Source: Ampullaceana balthica (taxonomy: Eukaryota > Mollusca > Gastropoda > Lymnaeidae). Taken from it: DNA of 64,000 nt. Each line of letters starts with the position of its first letter. The first letter of the stretch is position 1. Shown in pieces: positions 48,901 through 60,493 of the stretch. A program made the position numbers and the translations under genes. Below the pieces are notes generated by a model. It did not search any database, was not told the origin of the DNA, and saw only the letters and a list, made by a program, of their open reading frames with translations. The DNA is taken from the NCBI GenBank assembly GCA_944989445.1, contig CALYLW010000989.1, positions 62,001 to 126,000 of the forward strand, written 5' to 3'.

Positions 48901-49270
48901 AGAGATGTATGAAACCAGATGTTGTTCCTAACACGCAAGGTGCACAATCACAAAGAGATGTATGAAACCAGATGTTGTTCCTATCATGCAAGGTGCACCA
49001 TCACAAAGAGATGTATGAAACCAGATGTTGTTCCTAACATGCAAGGTGCACCATCACAAAGAGATGTATGAAACCAGATGTTGTTCCTATCATGCAAGGT
49101 GCACCATCACAAAGAGATGTATGAAACCAGATGTTGTTCCTAACATGCAAGGTGCATAATCACAAAGAGATGTATGAAACCAGATGTTGTTCCTATCATG
49201 CAAGGTGCACCATCACAAAGAGATGTATGAAACCAGATGTTGTTCCTAACATGCAAGGCGCAACGTCACA
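45990..49270. repeat. 53-bp minisatellite derived from the hAT DGAP motif, about 62 copies
   Basis: The unit is AGATGTTGTTCCTAACATGC, TAGGTGCACCATCACTAAGA and GATGTATGAAACC. On minus it reads LSDGAPSMLGTTSGFIH, the DGAP segment of the adjoining transposase. Units near the transposase side (about 45,990-46,640) keep the CTAGG...CACTAAG form encoding S-D-G-A-P-S. Most later units have CAAGG...CACAAAG, encoding C-D-G-A-P-C. Because 53 is not a multiple of three, the array cannot extend the reading frame. Confidence 0.95.
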
Positions 49271-49589
49271 TATGAAAGTATTTAAACTCACGCGCGGTCA
49301 GCAATAAATTTGAATTCTTTCAGCAAACATTAGCTGCTTCAACGTTTGCGTACTCTTTGCCATGTAACAAGTAATATGATTGGTCCAAACAATTGAATCG
49401 TCATAAATTGGGTCAATAAATATATATATCACTTTTATGGCGATATATGAAAATCTTACATCAAGGCTTAGGCCCTATGCCAGTGGCATAAAGCGATAAG
49501 TAAGTAAGTGAAACGTTCAAGAACAGACTAAAACATTATTTAAATTACATTGTAAATTGTGATTATTGATTAAGGAAGTAATATTTTAG

Positions 49590-49656
49590 TCGCGTACCGG
49601 CTGATGAGGCTCTGCGTGCCGACTGTGGCACGCATGCCATAGGTTGGCCATCACTG
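49590..49656 (-). mobile_element. hAT 5' terminus of the GTF2IRD2-like element
   Basis: On minus it begins CAGTGATGGCCAACCTATGG then CATGCGTGCCACAGTCGGCACGC, typical of this hAT group. It is oriented correctly to be the 5' end of the transposase at 44,548-46,060. The 8 bp outside (ATCAAGCA) have no match that I found at the other end. Confidence 0.6.
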
Positions 49657-49867
49657 ATCAAGCATGTTACTGTTATACCCTGGTAGAGGGAGGGGGGGTA
49701 TATCTCTGATTATGGCGGCCAAGAATTGTTTCATGACGACGGAACAAACATGTCAGGTCTAGGTGAAAGGTCACAATACAGACTTCCCTCAAAGGGATTA
49801 GTCTCAGATTAATCTCGCCGACAGGATTAACTTTACAGAGAGAAAATCTGCGGGAGAAATCAATAGA

Positions 49868-50325
49868 GTTGTGACTCTGACAGACGGGTTGGTGAAACAC
49901 ATGAGACTAGAGAGTTGTGACTCTGACAGACGGGTTGGTACAACACATGAGACTAGAGAGTTGTGACTCTGACAGACGGGTTGGTACAACACATGAGACT
50001 AGAGAGTTGTGACTCTGACAGACGGGTTGGTACAACACATGAGACTAGAGAGTTGTGACTCTGACAGACGGGTTGGTACAACACATGAGACTAGAGAGTT
50101 GTGACTCTGACAGACGGGTTGGTACAACACATGAGACTAGAGAGTTGTGACTCTGACAGACGGGTTGGTACAACACATGAGACTAGAGAGTTGTGACTCT
50201 GACAGACGGGTTGGTGAAACACATGAGACTAGAGAGTTGTGACTCTGACAGACGGGTTGGTACAACACATGAGACTAGAGAGTTGTGACTCTGACAGACG
50301 GGTTGGTACAACACATGAGACGGGT
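49868..50325. repeat. 46-bp minisatellite, about 10 copies
   Basis: The unit is GAGACTAGAGAGTTGTGACT, CTGACAGACGGGTTGGTACA and ACACAT. Copies are nearly identical; two carry GGTGAAACAC. Confidence 0.96.
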
Positions 50326-50641
50326 TGGTACAACACATGAGACGGGTTGGTACAACACATGAGACGGGTTGGTACAACACATGAGACGGGTTGGTACAAC
50401 ACATGAGACGGGTTGGTACAACACATGAGACGGGTTGGTACAACACATGAGACGGGTTGGTACAACACATGAGACGGGTTGGTACAACACATGAGACGGG
50501 TTGGTACAACACATGAGACGGGTTGGTACAACACATGAGACGGGTTGGTACAACACATGAGACGGGTTGGTACAACACATGAGACGGGTTGGTACAACAC
50601 ATGAGACGGGTTGGTACAACACATGAGACTAGAGAGTTGTG
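50320..50641. repeat. 22-bp minisatellite nested in the 46-bp array, about 14 copies
   Basis: The unit is GAGACGGGTTGGTACAACAC plus AT: the 46-bp unit minus the 24 bp between GAGAC and CAGAC. All copies look identical, and the block is followed by GACTAGAGAGTTGTG, the start of a 46-bp unit. Confidence 0.97.
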
Positions 50642-50677
50642 TAACTTAGATGTAGAGTTTTTAAAAACACTATCATA

Positions 50678-51200
50678 CATGCATGACTTGGACAACAAAT
50701 ACAGGCATGACTTGGACAACAATACAGGCATGACTTGGACAACAATACAGGCATGACTTGGACAACAATACAGGCATGACTTGGACAACAATACAGGCAT
50801 GACTTGGACAACAATACAGGCATGACTTGGACAACAATACAGGCATGACTTGGACAACAATACAGGCATGACTTGGACAACAATACATGCATGACTTGGA
50901 CAACAATACAGGCATGACTTGGACAACAATACATGCATGACTTGGACAACAATACAGGCATGACTAGGACAACAATACAGGCATGACTTGGACAACAATA
51001 CAGGCATGACTTGGACAACAATACAGGCATGACTTGGACAACAATACAGGCATGACTTGGACAACAACATAGGCATGACTTGGACAACAATACATGCATG
51101 ACTTGGACAACAATACAGGCACGACTTGGACAACAATACAGGCATGACTTGGACAACAATACAGGCATGACTTGGGCAACTATACAGCATGATTGGGACA
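50678..51200. repeat. 23-bp minisatellite, about 22 copies
   Basis: The unit is CAGGCATGACTTGGACAACA plus ATA. Cys/Val/Ser-rich minus frames over this and the preceding arrays (50,183-51,322) are repeat artefacts. 51,201-51,550 is single-copy with no gene recognised. Confidence 0.97.
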
Positions 51201-51550
51201 ACGAAACAGGCTTGACTTTGGAAACGCCCGCTGATGTTATACTGTGAACACGAGTGGTCGTGTGTAAGAACCGTGTCGTGTCTAAGGGCGGTAAACCTTC
51301 TTACACAGGGGGGACAACCCATTAATTTATTATCAACGAATGTTTCCCCCGCCCAGGTGGTAACTTTAAAATCAATGTCTTATCCTCATAGTTCTGCCCC
51401 TTGTCTCCTCATAGTTCTCCTCCTTTTCTCCTCACAGTTCTGGCCCCTGTAAGTTTTTCTTTTGTTCTGCCACTGACCTGGGACTTGTGTGTATGCTGAA
51501 AGGACTTAGACAAAGATTTGTGTCATTTGGACATAGAGGATTACTCTTAA

Positions 51551-52068
51551 TATATATATCATTAATATACATCATTAATATACATCATTAATATACATCA
51601 TTAATATACATCATTAATATACATCATTAATATACATCATTAATATACATCATTAATATACATCATTAATGTACATCATTAATATACATCATTAATATAC
51701 ATCATTAATATACATCATTAATATACATCATTAATATACATCATTAATATACATCATTAATATACATCATTAATATACATCATTAATATACATCATTAAT
51801 ATACATCATTAATATACATCATTAATATACATCATTAATATACATCATTAATATACATCATTAATATACATCATTAATATACATCATTAATATACATCAT
51901 TAATATACATCATTAATATACATCATTAATATACATCATTAATATACATCATTAATATACATCATTAATATACATCATTAATATACATCATTAATATACA
52001 TCATTAATATACATCATTAATATACATCATTAATATACATCATTAATATACATCATTAATATACATTA
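51551..52068. repeat. 13-bp AT-rich minisatellite, about 40 copies
   Basis: The unit is CATCATTAATATA. It is almost perfectly homogeneous, with a single G variant at about 51,671. Confidence 0.98.
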
Positions 52069-53256
52069 TTTGCTATATATGTCTGGCCGTCCCGTCTGTC
52101 CATCCCATGTGTAACGCTATGCGAGGTAACTCCCGATTGAAACCACACACACAAAAAAAGAAAATACAAACGTAATATAATTTTTAAAATGTTGATTTCG
52201 AGATTGACAGCGCGTGTTTCTCGCAATAAAATATTGTGACGTGACGTCATTATTTGAGCTTATATTAATGTGTGAAAAGGGAACGAAGTAATAAAAAAAA
52301 CACGTAAAAAACCAAGTTTTTCACTATAAATCATTTATGTACGAGACGTAACTAAAAGAATGTTCATTATAATACGCAGCGCCAGACCATCCAGAAATAC
52401 AAAATTGCAGTTGTGTTGTAAAACATGTTTAATATAATGCGCACCGATCAGGAATATGTTTATAAAAAGAGTTGTCAATAAAATACGCACCTTATCGCGC
52501 GACAGAAAGGTTGTTCAATATCATACGCACCGCGACGCTCTATCTCAAAAAATGGCATGATACATAGGAATAAATAAAATAATCTAAAAAATCAATAATT
52601 TAATTACGGTACATGCGATCGATCTGAAATTTTGATACATTGTTTTTATTATTGGTATGAAACTGCCTGTAAAATTTCAGCTCGCTAGCGTACGAGGAAG
52701 TGGGTTAAAAATCGATCAAAAGTTTTGGCGACAAGCAATCAAGCAATCAAGCATTCAAGCAATCAAGGGTGCAGACACCACGAGTTAATATAAAGGATTT
52801 AAAAAGAGCTATGTTTTATTTGAGGTGATTAATGTTATTATTATTTTTTTGTATTAAATGTCCTTTTTTTGTGTATGCTTGCATGTCAGTATTATGTGCG
52901 TAATTATAAATTTAATTTTCTATATCAATGTATAACATCCGTTAATCGGAATATGAGATTTGCAATTGGTTGTCGTTTGGTTGTCAAGTTTCGATGAGTT
53001 TTGAACTACAAAGCCTTTTTTTTTATTACTGCAAATGAAGTTTGTAAACTTTTGCTTTAGTTTAGCATTTGTTTTTCTTTTATACCCTTCGAGATTGCAT
53101 ATTTGTATGTTTAAAAAAATAGCATACTAAAAAATCGGACTCCTCCCCACAATAGTTTTTCTTTGATTGTTATTTACATGTAGATATAATATTTTAATGG
53201 GTCTTAAACTAATTTTGAAAAAAAAACATTTTTGCTTTTAATATAGAACTGGAAGG
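52069..53256. other. AT-rich stretch with degenerate copies of the short-TIR family
   Basis: GTAAAAAACCAAGTTTTTCA at about 52,305 with ACGAGACGTAACTAAAAG, and GATCGATCTGAAATTTTGAT at about 52,617 with GAGTTAATATAAAGGATTT at about 52,782, correspond to parts of the family clustered at 61.3-63.1 kb. AATCAAGCAATCAAGC is a short local repeat at 52,736-52,765. No gene. Confidence 0.5.
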
Positions 53257-53790
53257 GGTGCTGACTTGACAATAATGAAAACGTTTATTTGAATTCCTAA
53301 AACGTGTATATTAAATTTTATATACGATTACCTGTTGATACTTTAATATTTTCTTTTATCCAGTGATTAACTTTACTTCAAATGTTTCGTGCAAAATAAA
53401 TAGTTCATTGTTATTCATATTTGTAAATAGTTACTATTTTTTATTTACATGTTTTTGATAATGTAAAGGTAATAATGTATGGACCAATGTGCGCATAAAC
53501 TGACAAGTCATAATAGATCTTGAAAAGGTGCTGACTTGACAATAATAAAAACGTTTATGTGAATTACTAACATGTGGATATTAAATTGTAAATATGATTA
53601 ACAGTTGATAATTTAATCTTTTCTGTTATCCTGTGACAAACTTTGCTTACTGCGTTTCATGCAAAATGAATTGTTCTTTGTTATTTACATGTGTAAAAAA
53701 TTACATCTTATTTTTTTTTACATGATTTGGTAATGTTGTGGTAATAATGTATGGACAAATGGGCGAATAAACTGACAAGTCATAATCATC
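53257..53790. repeat. Diverged tandem duplication, unit about 270 bp
   Basis: GGTGCTGACTTGACAATAAT starts at 53,257 and again at 53,527. Both copies end with CTGACAAGTCATAAT (near 53,512 and 53,788). Similarity runs throughout, with many substitutions and indels. Confidence 0.85.
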
Positions 53791-54516
53791 AATGAAGCTT
53801 AAACGGTTTCAAATCACAGATGTGCTTGATATGGATCACATTGCAGTCACATAATTTATTTTTAATGCACTGTTCTGTAATATTGGTGCAGTCATAATTG
53901 GTGTGCACCATACAATGCCCCAAGTTAAAGTCCGAAACGCACTTCCGGCGGTTTATAAACAATCGGCAGACTCATCAGCAATATATGTGAATACTTCGAA
54001 CTTTAAACTTCTTTGCTGCAGTATCACTTTATGCTGTGTGTTATTCACTATGCACACTATTATCATGATTATATCATAATTATACATGCAAACTTATATA
54101 GCGCGCAGCCTAAGCTTGGAGGTTTTTTCATTACACATGTATTCGTGTAATAAATCAAAATATATAATTTGCTAGCTATGTCCGTTCGTAACGCTAGATT
54201 TTAGAAAGTGCACTACTATAGCCTTGAAAAAAAATTACTGCACCAAAAATTACTCTTTTCGAACGTCCGTACAAAATTGTTCAATATTTAATTTTTCTCT
54301 CTTTGTCTCTACATTTTCTGATTATATACTATACGTCTTTCGGGCAAAAGGGACAATTGCAAAAACTTAAATATATTTACTTTGAAAACTTCCGTCATTT
54401 TTGATGGGTAATACAATAGTTATTATATAATTATCACCATGTTCAAATATCTAACAAAGAAATTACTCCGATGTTACACTTACACTTAATCTAATTCAGC
54501 ATTACCAGGTTGTATT
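53791..54516. other. AT-rich stretch, nothing recognised
   Basis: No gene or array. ATTACTGCACCAAAAATTACT at about 54,233 recurs in similar form at about 55,637 with a GAACGTCCGT neighbour, so both are probably pieces of one dispersed repeat. Confidence 0.45.
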
Positions 54517-54632
54517 CAGTGATATTATTGTGATATTATTGTGATATTATTGTGATATTATTGTGATATTATTGTGATATTATTGTGATATTATTGTAAT
54601 ATCATTGTGATATCATTGTGATATTATTGTGG
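54517..54632. repeat. 11-bp tandem repeat, about 10 copies
   Basis: The unit is TGATATTATTG, with ATCAT variants at the right end. 54,633-55,120 beyond it is single-copy and includes CAAGATGGCTACC at 55,042. Confidence 0.95.
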
Positions 54633-55119
54633 ATCATCTCAAAAATAGATGGAATAATAAATAATTTTTTAGATGTCTGAATGTTATCTAATGTTATCCC
54701 AACATTATCCCAGTTCTTGCTAGATGACACATTTATGAGCTTTAAATTACAGATTTATCGCAGTAACAGAGTCTATTACTATCTTCACTCGCCAGTGCCT
54801 CGAGTTCTATTCGACCACAAAACATTGAATCCGTTTTTATAAGACCCAGACCACTCGTGAACGTTTCTCGGGAGAGAAGTTCTGGAAACCAGGAGAAGGT
54901 TATTCCAGGCACATCTAATTCTGTCTTTATCTCCCCTTGTCGTGTTCAATAAACGTTAATTTCACAGTCTTTTGCTCTCGTATTGGACATCGCGGCGCTC
55001 AGGTTCCGGGGACATTTCTTTTGCTTTGCGCAGTCACGTGTCAAGATGGCTACCACGTTATGGTAGGGGAGAGGGATGGGGGGGGGTGTTAAGGGACGGT
55101 GGTCATGGGGAGCGTTGAG

Positions 55120-55370
55120 GTGAAGTGAGGAAAGGAGGACCCCGGAGATGAGGGACAAGTTGGAGTAGGGAGGAAAGGAGGACCCGGGAGAAGAGGGACA
55201 AGTTGGAGTAGGGAGGAAAGGAGGACCCGGGAGATGAGGGACAAGTTGGAGTAGGGAGGAAAGGAGGACCTGGGAGATGAGGGACAAGTTGGAGTAGGGT
55301 GGAAAGGAGGACCCGGGAGACGAGGGACAAGTTGGAGTAGGGAGGAAAAGAGGACCCGGGAGATGAAACA
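55120..55370. repeat. 43-bp minisatellite, about 6 copies
   Basis: The unit is GAGGACCCGGGAGATGAGGG, ACAAGTTGGAGTAGGGAGGA and AAG. Period 43 was checked at 55,151 and 55,194. Pro/Ser-rich minus frames over it are artefacts. Confidence 0.96.
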
Positions 55371-55934
55371 AGTTGCAATCTCCAGGCTTCCCCCCCCCCG
55401 CCCCCACACACACACCTTGTTGTTTCATGTATAGACGAGCAACCAAGCCCGTCCAAGGACGTTCCGCCACCGTTCGGTGGCATGTTGTAACTCCCCTCCA
55501 ACAGCCGTCTCGACTGGCATACATGTGCATCACGTCAAAAATACTATTCATTATAGTTAAAATAAATAACTCGTAAAAACAGAGCTTTTTACTATAAATC
55601 CAAACGCGCATAACTCAAAATAAAGTCTTGGAAGAAATACTGCACCAAAAATAACTAGTTTTGAACGTCCGTGTAAACGTGTTCAATATGATTGGCTGTA
55701 GGAGTCATATGTGTTTGAGGGACCAATCGCTATAGATGACCGGACAGAACGGACAGAAATGAACGAAACTTGCCTTTTATTATATAGGAAAAGGACGCGC
55801 CTTATCATTGGCCAAGCCAAAGTTGTAGTTCAATCAAGCTTAGACAGTGATCTATAAACAGCTAATATGAAAACTATTGCTGCCAAAGTAGCGGCTTATA
55901 AGCCTATCATCTATGAGAGTTTGGTAGCACACAG
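55371..55934. other. Single-copy stretch with a dispersed-repeat fragment
   Basis: AACTCGTAAAAACAGAGCTT (about 55,568) with TTTTTACTATAAATCC resembles the start of the short-TIR family. A plus frame begins at 55,867 (MKTIAAKVAAYKPIIYESLV) and runs into the next array. I do not recognise it. Confidence 0.35.
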
Positions 55935-56775
55935 TTTCACTTGTCCCAACATTGTGTGTGCCTCACACGCCTCTGTGGGTTTCCCTTGTCCCAACATTGT
56001 GTGTGCCTCACACGCCTCTGTGGGTTTCCCTTGTCCCAACATTGTGTGTGCCTCACACGCCTCTGTGGGTTTCCCTTGTCCCAACATTGTGTGTGCCTCA
56101 CACGCCTCTGTGGGTTTCCCTTGTCCCAACATTGTGTGTGCCTCACACGCCTCTGTGGGTTTCCCTTGTCCCAACATTGTGTGTGCCTCACACGCCTCTG
56201 TGGGTTTCCCTTGTCCCAACATTGTGTGTGCCTCACACGCCTCTGTGGGTTTCCCTTGTCCCAACATTGTGTGTGCCTCACACGCCTCTGTGGGTTTCCC
56301 TTGTCCCAACATTGTGTGTGCCTCACACGCCTCTGTGGGTTTCCCTTGTCCCAACATTGTGTGCCTGAAACGGCTCACACGCTTCTGTGGGTTTCCCTTG
56401 TCCCAACATTGTGTGTGCCTCAAGTGCCTCACATGCCTCTGTGGGTTTCCCTTGTCCCAACATTGTGTGTGCCTCAAGTGCCTCACATGCCTCTGTGGGT
56501 TTCCCTTGTCCCGACATTGTATGTGCCTCAAACTTCTCACAGGCCTCTGACAGTAACATTGTGTGTGCCTCAAACGGGTCACAGGCCTCTGACAGTAACA
56601 TTGTATGTGCCTCAAACTGCTCACATGCCTCTGACAGTAACATTGTGTGTGCCTCAAACGGGTCACATGCCTCTGACAGTAACATTGTATGTGCCTCAAA
56701 CTGCTCACATGCCTCTGACAGTAACATTGTGTGTGCCTCAAACGGGTCACATGCCTCTGACAGTAACATTGCGAG
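55935..56775. repeat. Compound minisatellite with 45-, 54- and 42-bp units
   Basis: First come about nine 45-bp units (CCCTTGTCCCAACATTGTGT, GTGCCTCACACGCCTCTGTG, GGTTT). Then follow a few 54-bp units with AAGTGCCTCACATGCCT, then about six 42-bp units with CTGACAGTAACATTGTGTGT. All three lengths are multiples of three, and frames are open on both strands throughout (for example plus 55,941-56,810; minus 55,911-56,750). Coding is possible but not supported, since several overlapping frames are equally open. Confidence 0.95.
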
Positions 56776-57330
56776 ATACTTGGTCTGAAATTCTCATGTT
56801 GAATTTATAATCCTATACATATGACAAGCTTTTTTATAACCAATTTGTTCGAATTATAACACTTTATTTATCCCATTGTTAACCTTTGTCTCATCCCATT
56901 ATTAACCGATTATTGTTATCCCATTGTCAACCAGTTGTTATCCCATTGTTAACCAGTTGTTATCCCATTGTCAACCAGTTGTTATCCCATTATTAACTAG
57001 TTGCTAGCCCTCAGTTCTGTGACAGTTTAAAAAAAATCGATGTAATTAAGATGCAACAATTATATAACAATTATATTTGTTTAATTTTCTCTTTTGTTAG
57101 CGTCTCTCTCTAGCCTCCCCAAACAAATGGCAAACAATAACACAATCCAACAATTGTTATCGCCAGCAGCTCCCTCGCCTGTTGTGTCAATACCAGATAT
57201 TGTGTGGTCCCTGATCAATGACAACACATCGATCTGACAATGAAACTATCCCTTGATCGTTTGGCAGTAGTTTGATGAACTTGTCTTGTCTGGAGGTCAG
57301 TCGTGTCACATGAGGTACTGTACACCAAGG
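56776..57330. other. Non-coding stretch with a short 22-bp repeat
   Basis: About five CCAGTTGTTATCCCATTGTC units lie at 56,870-57,005. The rest is single-copy with no gene recognised. Confidence 0.6.
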
Positions 57331-58592
57331 TGTGTTAGCAGTGTGTACAAGATATATGTACACACATCAAATACGCTGTGCTAGAGAAACATTGTACCAG
57401 GGGCGTGTACAAATATAATATAAAGAATGTGTGTACCGTATAGGTATAGGAGGCGGTACTATCCTTGTACGAAAGTATATAACATGCGAAGATATAACGT
57501 GTACAGGCTTGTACCATAGTGTGTACACATTTTACGATGTAGTGAAGAGATTTCTACCATACAATGTACAAAGTTATGCTTTGATGTGGGCAGTGTTGTA
57601 ACATAAAGTGTACAGTGTTGTACAATAAAATGTACTGTGTTGTAACATAAAGTGTACAGTGTTGTACAATAAAATTTACTGTGTTGTAACATAAAGTGTA
57701 CAATTTTGTACCATCAAGTGTACAGACTTGTACCATCAAGTGTACAGACTTGTACCATCAAGTGTACAGACTTGTACCATCAAGTGTACAGACTTGTACC
57801 ATTAAGTGTACAGACTTGTACCATCAAGTGTACAGACTTGTACCATCAAGTGTACAGGCTTGTACCATCAAGTGTACACACTTGTACCATCAAGTGTACA
57901 GACTTGTACCATCAAGTGTACAGACTTGTACCATCAAGTGTACAGACTTGTACCATCAAGTGTACAGACTTGTACCATCAAGTGTACAGACTTTTACCAT
58001 CAAGTGTACAGACTTGTACCATCAAATGTACAGACTTGTACCATCAAGTGTACAGACTTTTACCATCAAGTGTACAGACTTTTACCATCAAGTGTACAGA
58101 ATTGTACCATCAAGTGTACAGACTTGTACCATCAAGTGTACAGACTTGTACCATCAAGTGTACAGACTTGTACCATCAAGTGTACAGACTTGTACCATCA
58201 AGTGTACAGACTTGTACCATCAAGTGTACAGACTTGTACCATCAAGTGTACAATGTTGTACAATAAAATGTACTGTGTTGTAACATAAAGTGTACAGTGT
58301 TGTACAATAAAATGTACTGTGTTGTAACATAAAGTGTACAGTGTTGTACAATAAAATGTACTGTGTTGTAACATAAAGTGTACAATGTTGTACCATCAAG
58401 TGTACAATGTTGTACAATAAAATGTACTGTGTTGTAACATAAAGTGTACAGTGTTGTACAATAAAATTTACTGTGTTGTAACATAAAGTGTACAGTGTTG
58501 TACAATAAAATGTACTGTGTTGTAACATAAAGTGTACAATGTTGTACCATAAAGTGTACAATGTTGTACAATAAGATGTACTGTGTTGTAAA
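57331..58592. repeat. 22-bp minisatellite and its 44-bp dimer, about 55 copies
   Basis: The left edge (57,331-57,590) is degenerate. A block of GTGTACAGACTTGTACCATC plus AA units follows (57,700-58,250), flanked by dimers of GTGTACAGTGTTGTACAATA with AAATGTACTGTGTTGTAACA. TGTAC recurs in every unit. The array is interrupted by a LINE at 58,593 and resumes at about 59,290. Confidence 0.96.
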
Positions 58593-59290
58593 ATGTCTGG
58601 AACAGAAGAGACCAAGCTGAAAGTGTACAGGGCGGTGGTGCTCCCCACACTGATATATGCGTGTGAAACATGGACTGTGTATCAGCGCCATGCTAGGAAG
58701 CTTAACCACTTTCATTCAACACTCCTCAGGAAGATCCTCGGCATAAAGTGGCAGGATAAAATACCAGACACAGTGATACTGACCAAGGCAGGTCTCCCCA
58801 GCATATTCACACTCCTGATGCAGTCCCAGCTTCGTTGGGCAGAGCACGTGGTCCGAATGCCAGACGAGAGACTGCCAAAGAGACTCTTCTATGGCGAGCT
58901 CCAGCATGGCCAGCGGTCCCACGGTGGGCAAAAGAAACGCTACAAAGACACACTGAAAGTCTCACTGCAAGCGTTTGCCATAAACCCAGACACGTGGTAA
59001 CTTGCTGCAATGGACCGTTCCACCTGGCGTTCTTCCATCCACGAAGGTGCCAGGTCATGCTAGGCAAACAGGATCACCTCCACAGAAAAGAAGAGGCAAG
59101 CCCGAAAGGCCCGTGCTGTCAACCCTCCTGGAGATGTCCCACTCGTCCCTTGTCCCTTCTGTTCCCGAACCTTCCGTGCTAGGATCGGCCTCATCAGCCA
59201 TCTGCGCACGCACAAACAAAGCCAGTCCCAGCAACCCTCGGATGACTAGAGTGGTCTTAGTCGAATCGACGGACGAACAACAGAACTGTG
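58593..59290 (+). mobile_element. 5'-truncated LINE fragment (reverse transcriptase C-terminus plus C2H2 finger)
   Basis: A plus frame at 58,593-59,000 carries TKLKVYRAVVLPTLIYACET, KILGIKWQDKIPDT, QSQLRWAEHVVRMPDERLPK and GGQKKRYKDTLK, the C-terminal region of a widespread animal LINE open reading frame. After stops at about 59,000 and 59,060 it continues with KKRQARKARAVNPP and CPFCSRTFRARIGLISHLRT followed by H, a C2H2 zinc finger typical of the same ORF. The 3' end is GACGAACAAC at about 59,280. The sequence on each side belongs to the 22-bp array (ACTGTGTTGTAA on the left, ACTGTGTTGTAACATAAAG on the right), so the element inserted into the minisatellite. The clade is not assigned. Confidence 0.85.
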
Positions 59291-59759
59291 TTGTAACATA
59301 AAGTGTATAGCGTTGTACCACAAAGTGTATAGCGTTGTACCACAAAGTGTAAGGTAGTCCACCATATGGTTGTGTAGCACAAACTTCATAGTGCTGTACC
59401 ATAAAATGTACAATACTGTACCATAAAATGTACAATACTGTACCATAAAATGTACAATACTGTACCATAAAATGTACAATACTGTACCATAAAATGTACA
59501 ATACTGTACCATAAAATGTACAATACTGCACCATAAAATGTACAATACTGTACTATAAAATGTACAATACTGTACCATAAAATGTACAATACTGTACCAT
59601 AAAATGTACAATACTTTACCATTAAATTTACAATACTGTACTATAAAATGTACAATACTGTACCATTAAATTTACAATACTGTAGTATAAAATGTACAAT
59701 ACTGTACCATAAAATGTACAATACCGTACCATTAAATGTACAATACTTTACCATTAAAT
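59290..59759. repeat. 22-bp minisatellite, right part of the interrupted array, about 20 copies
   Basis: The unit is CTGTACCATAAAATGTACAA plus TA, the same family as the array left of the LINE. It ends abruptly at the hAT terminus at 59,760. Confidence 0.95.
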
Positions 59760-60330
59760 CAGGGGCGGATTAAGACTGCACGGGGCTGCAATTCAAACTG
59801 GGGCCCGGTCCAGCCAGCGTCCATTTAAATAAAACGATTGCTAACAGCTAATATAAGACTGTGTAACTTGTAAGGCAGAGTGTAGTAAGAAAAAACATAA
59901 TTAGGAGTCAATTTAATCAATATAAAGTTGCATGAATCCAAAATTATTTAAAATACTTATTATTTATTTCCACCTAGAACTTTTGTTTGCGAACTTTTCT
60001 CATGGCGAAGTTATCAATCAAGTCAGTAAAGCTAAGTGAGCTTACAAGTAAGTTCCTTTTCAATTCTCATTAGAGAGATCATATTCACTATTCAGTCTTT
60101 GTAGTCATATTCTACTTCTAACTTCATTTTTTATTCTTTTCAACTTTGAAAATGATCGCTCACCGCTGCAGTTTGATGTCATTATTGAGAGACAGATGCT
60201 ATGTGTACATTTGGAAAGGACTGTGAAATTTTTTTTCATTAACAAACAGCAACATCTTTACCTATGTGCATGTGTTTTGAGTTTCGCATTGGGCTACTTC
60301 CTGTTCCTGACTCTGAGCCTGGGTCTGGAC

Positions 60331-60485
60331 CAATGTTCCCGCTAAGGTTCGTCGGTCCGTGTGCAAAGTAAAAAAGTTGCACAGCATCCATTTTGTGTGC
60401 ATTATTTTATAAAATTTGCTGCGCGGTATTTCTTAACTGCTGCGTGGCGCCGGTCAGATATCTGCGCAGCTCAAAGGGAACATTG
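60331..60485. mobile_element. hAT MITE, 155 bp
   Basis: The ends are CAATGTTCCC and its reverse complement GGGAACATTG, with a perfect 8-bp duplication (GTCTGGAC) on both sides. No coding capacity. It contains GCGCAGC-type sequence and TGCGCGGTATTTC. Confidence 0.92.
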
Positions 60486-60493
60486 GTCTGGAC

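Noticed and set aside
11000..57000. A general excess of array periods that are multiples of three, which would suggest coding arrays
   Set aside because: Periods of 18, 30, 39, 42, 45 and 54 occur, but so do 13, 16, 22, 23, 25, 26, 29, 31, 35, 38, 40, 43, 46 and 53. The share is close to the one third expected by chance.
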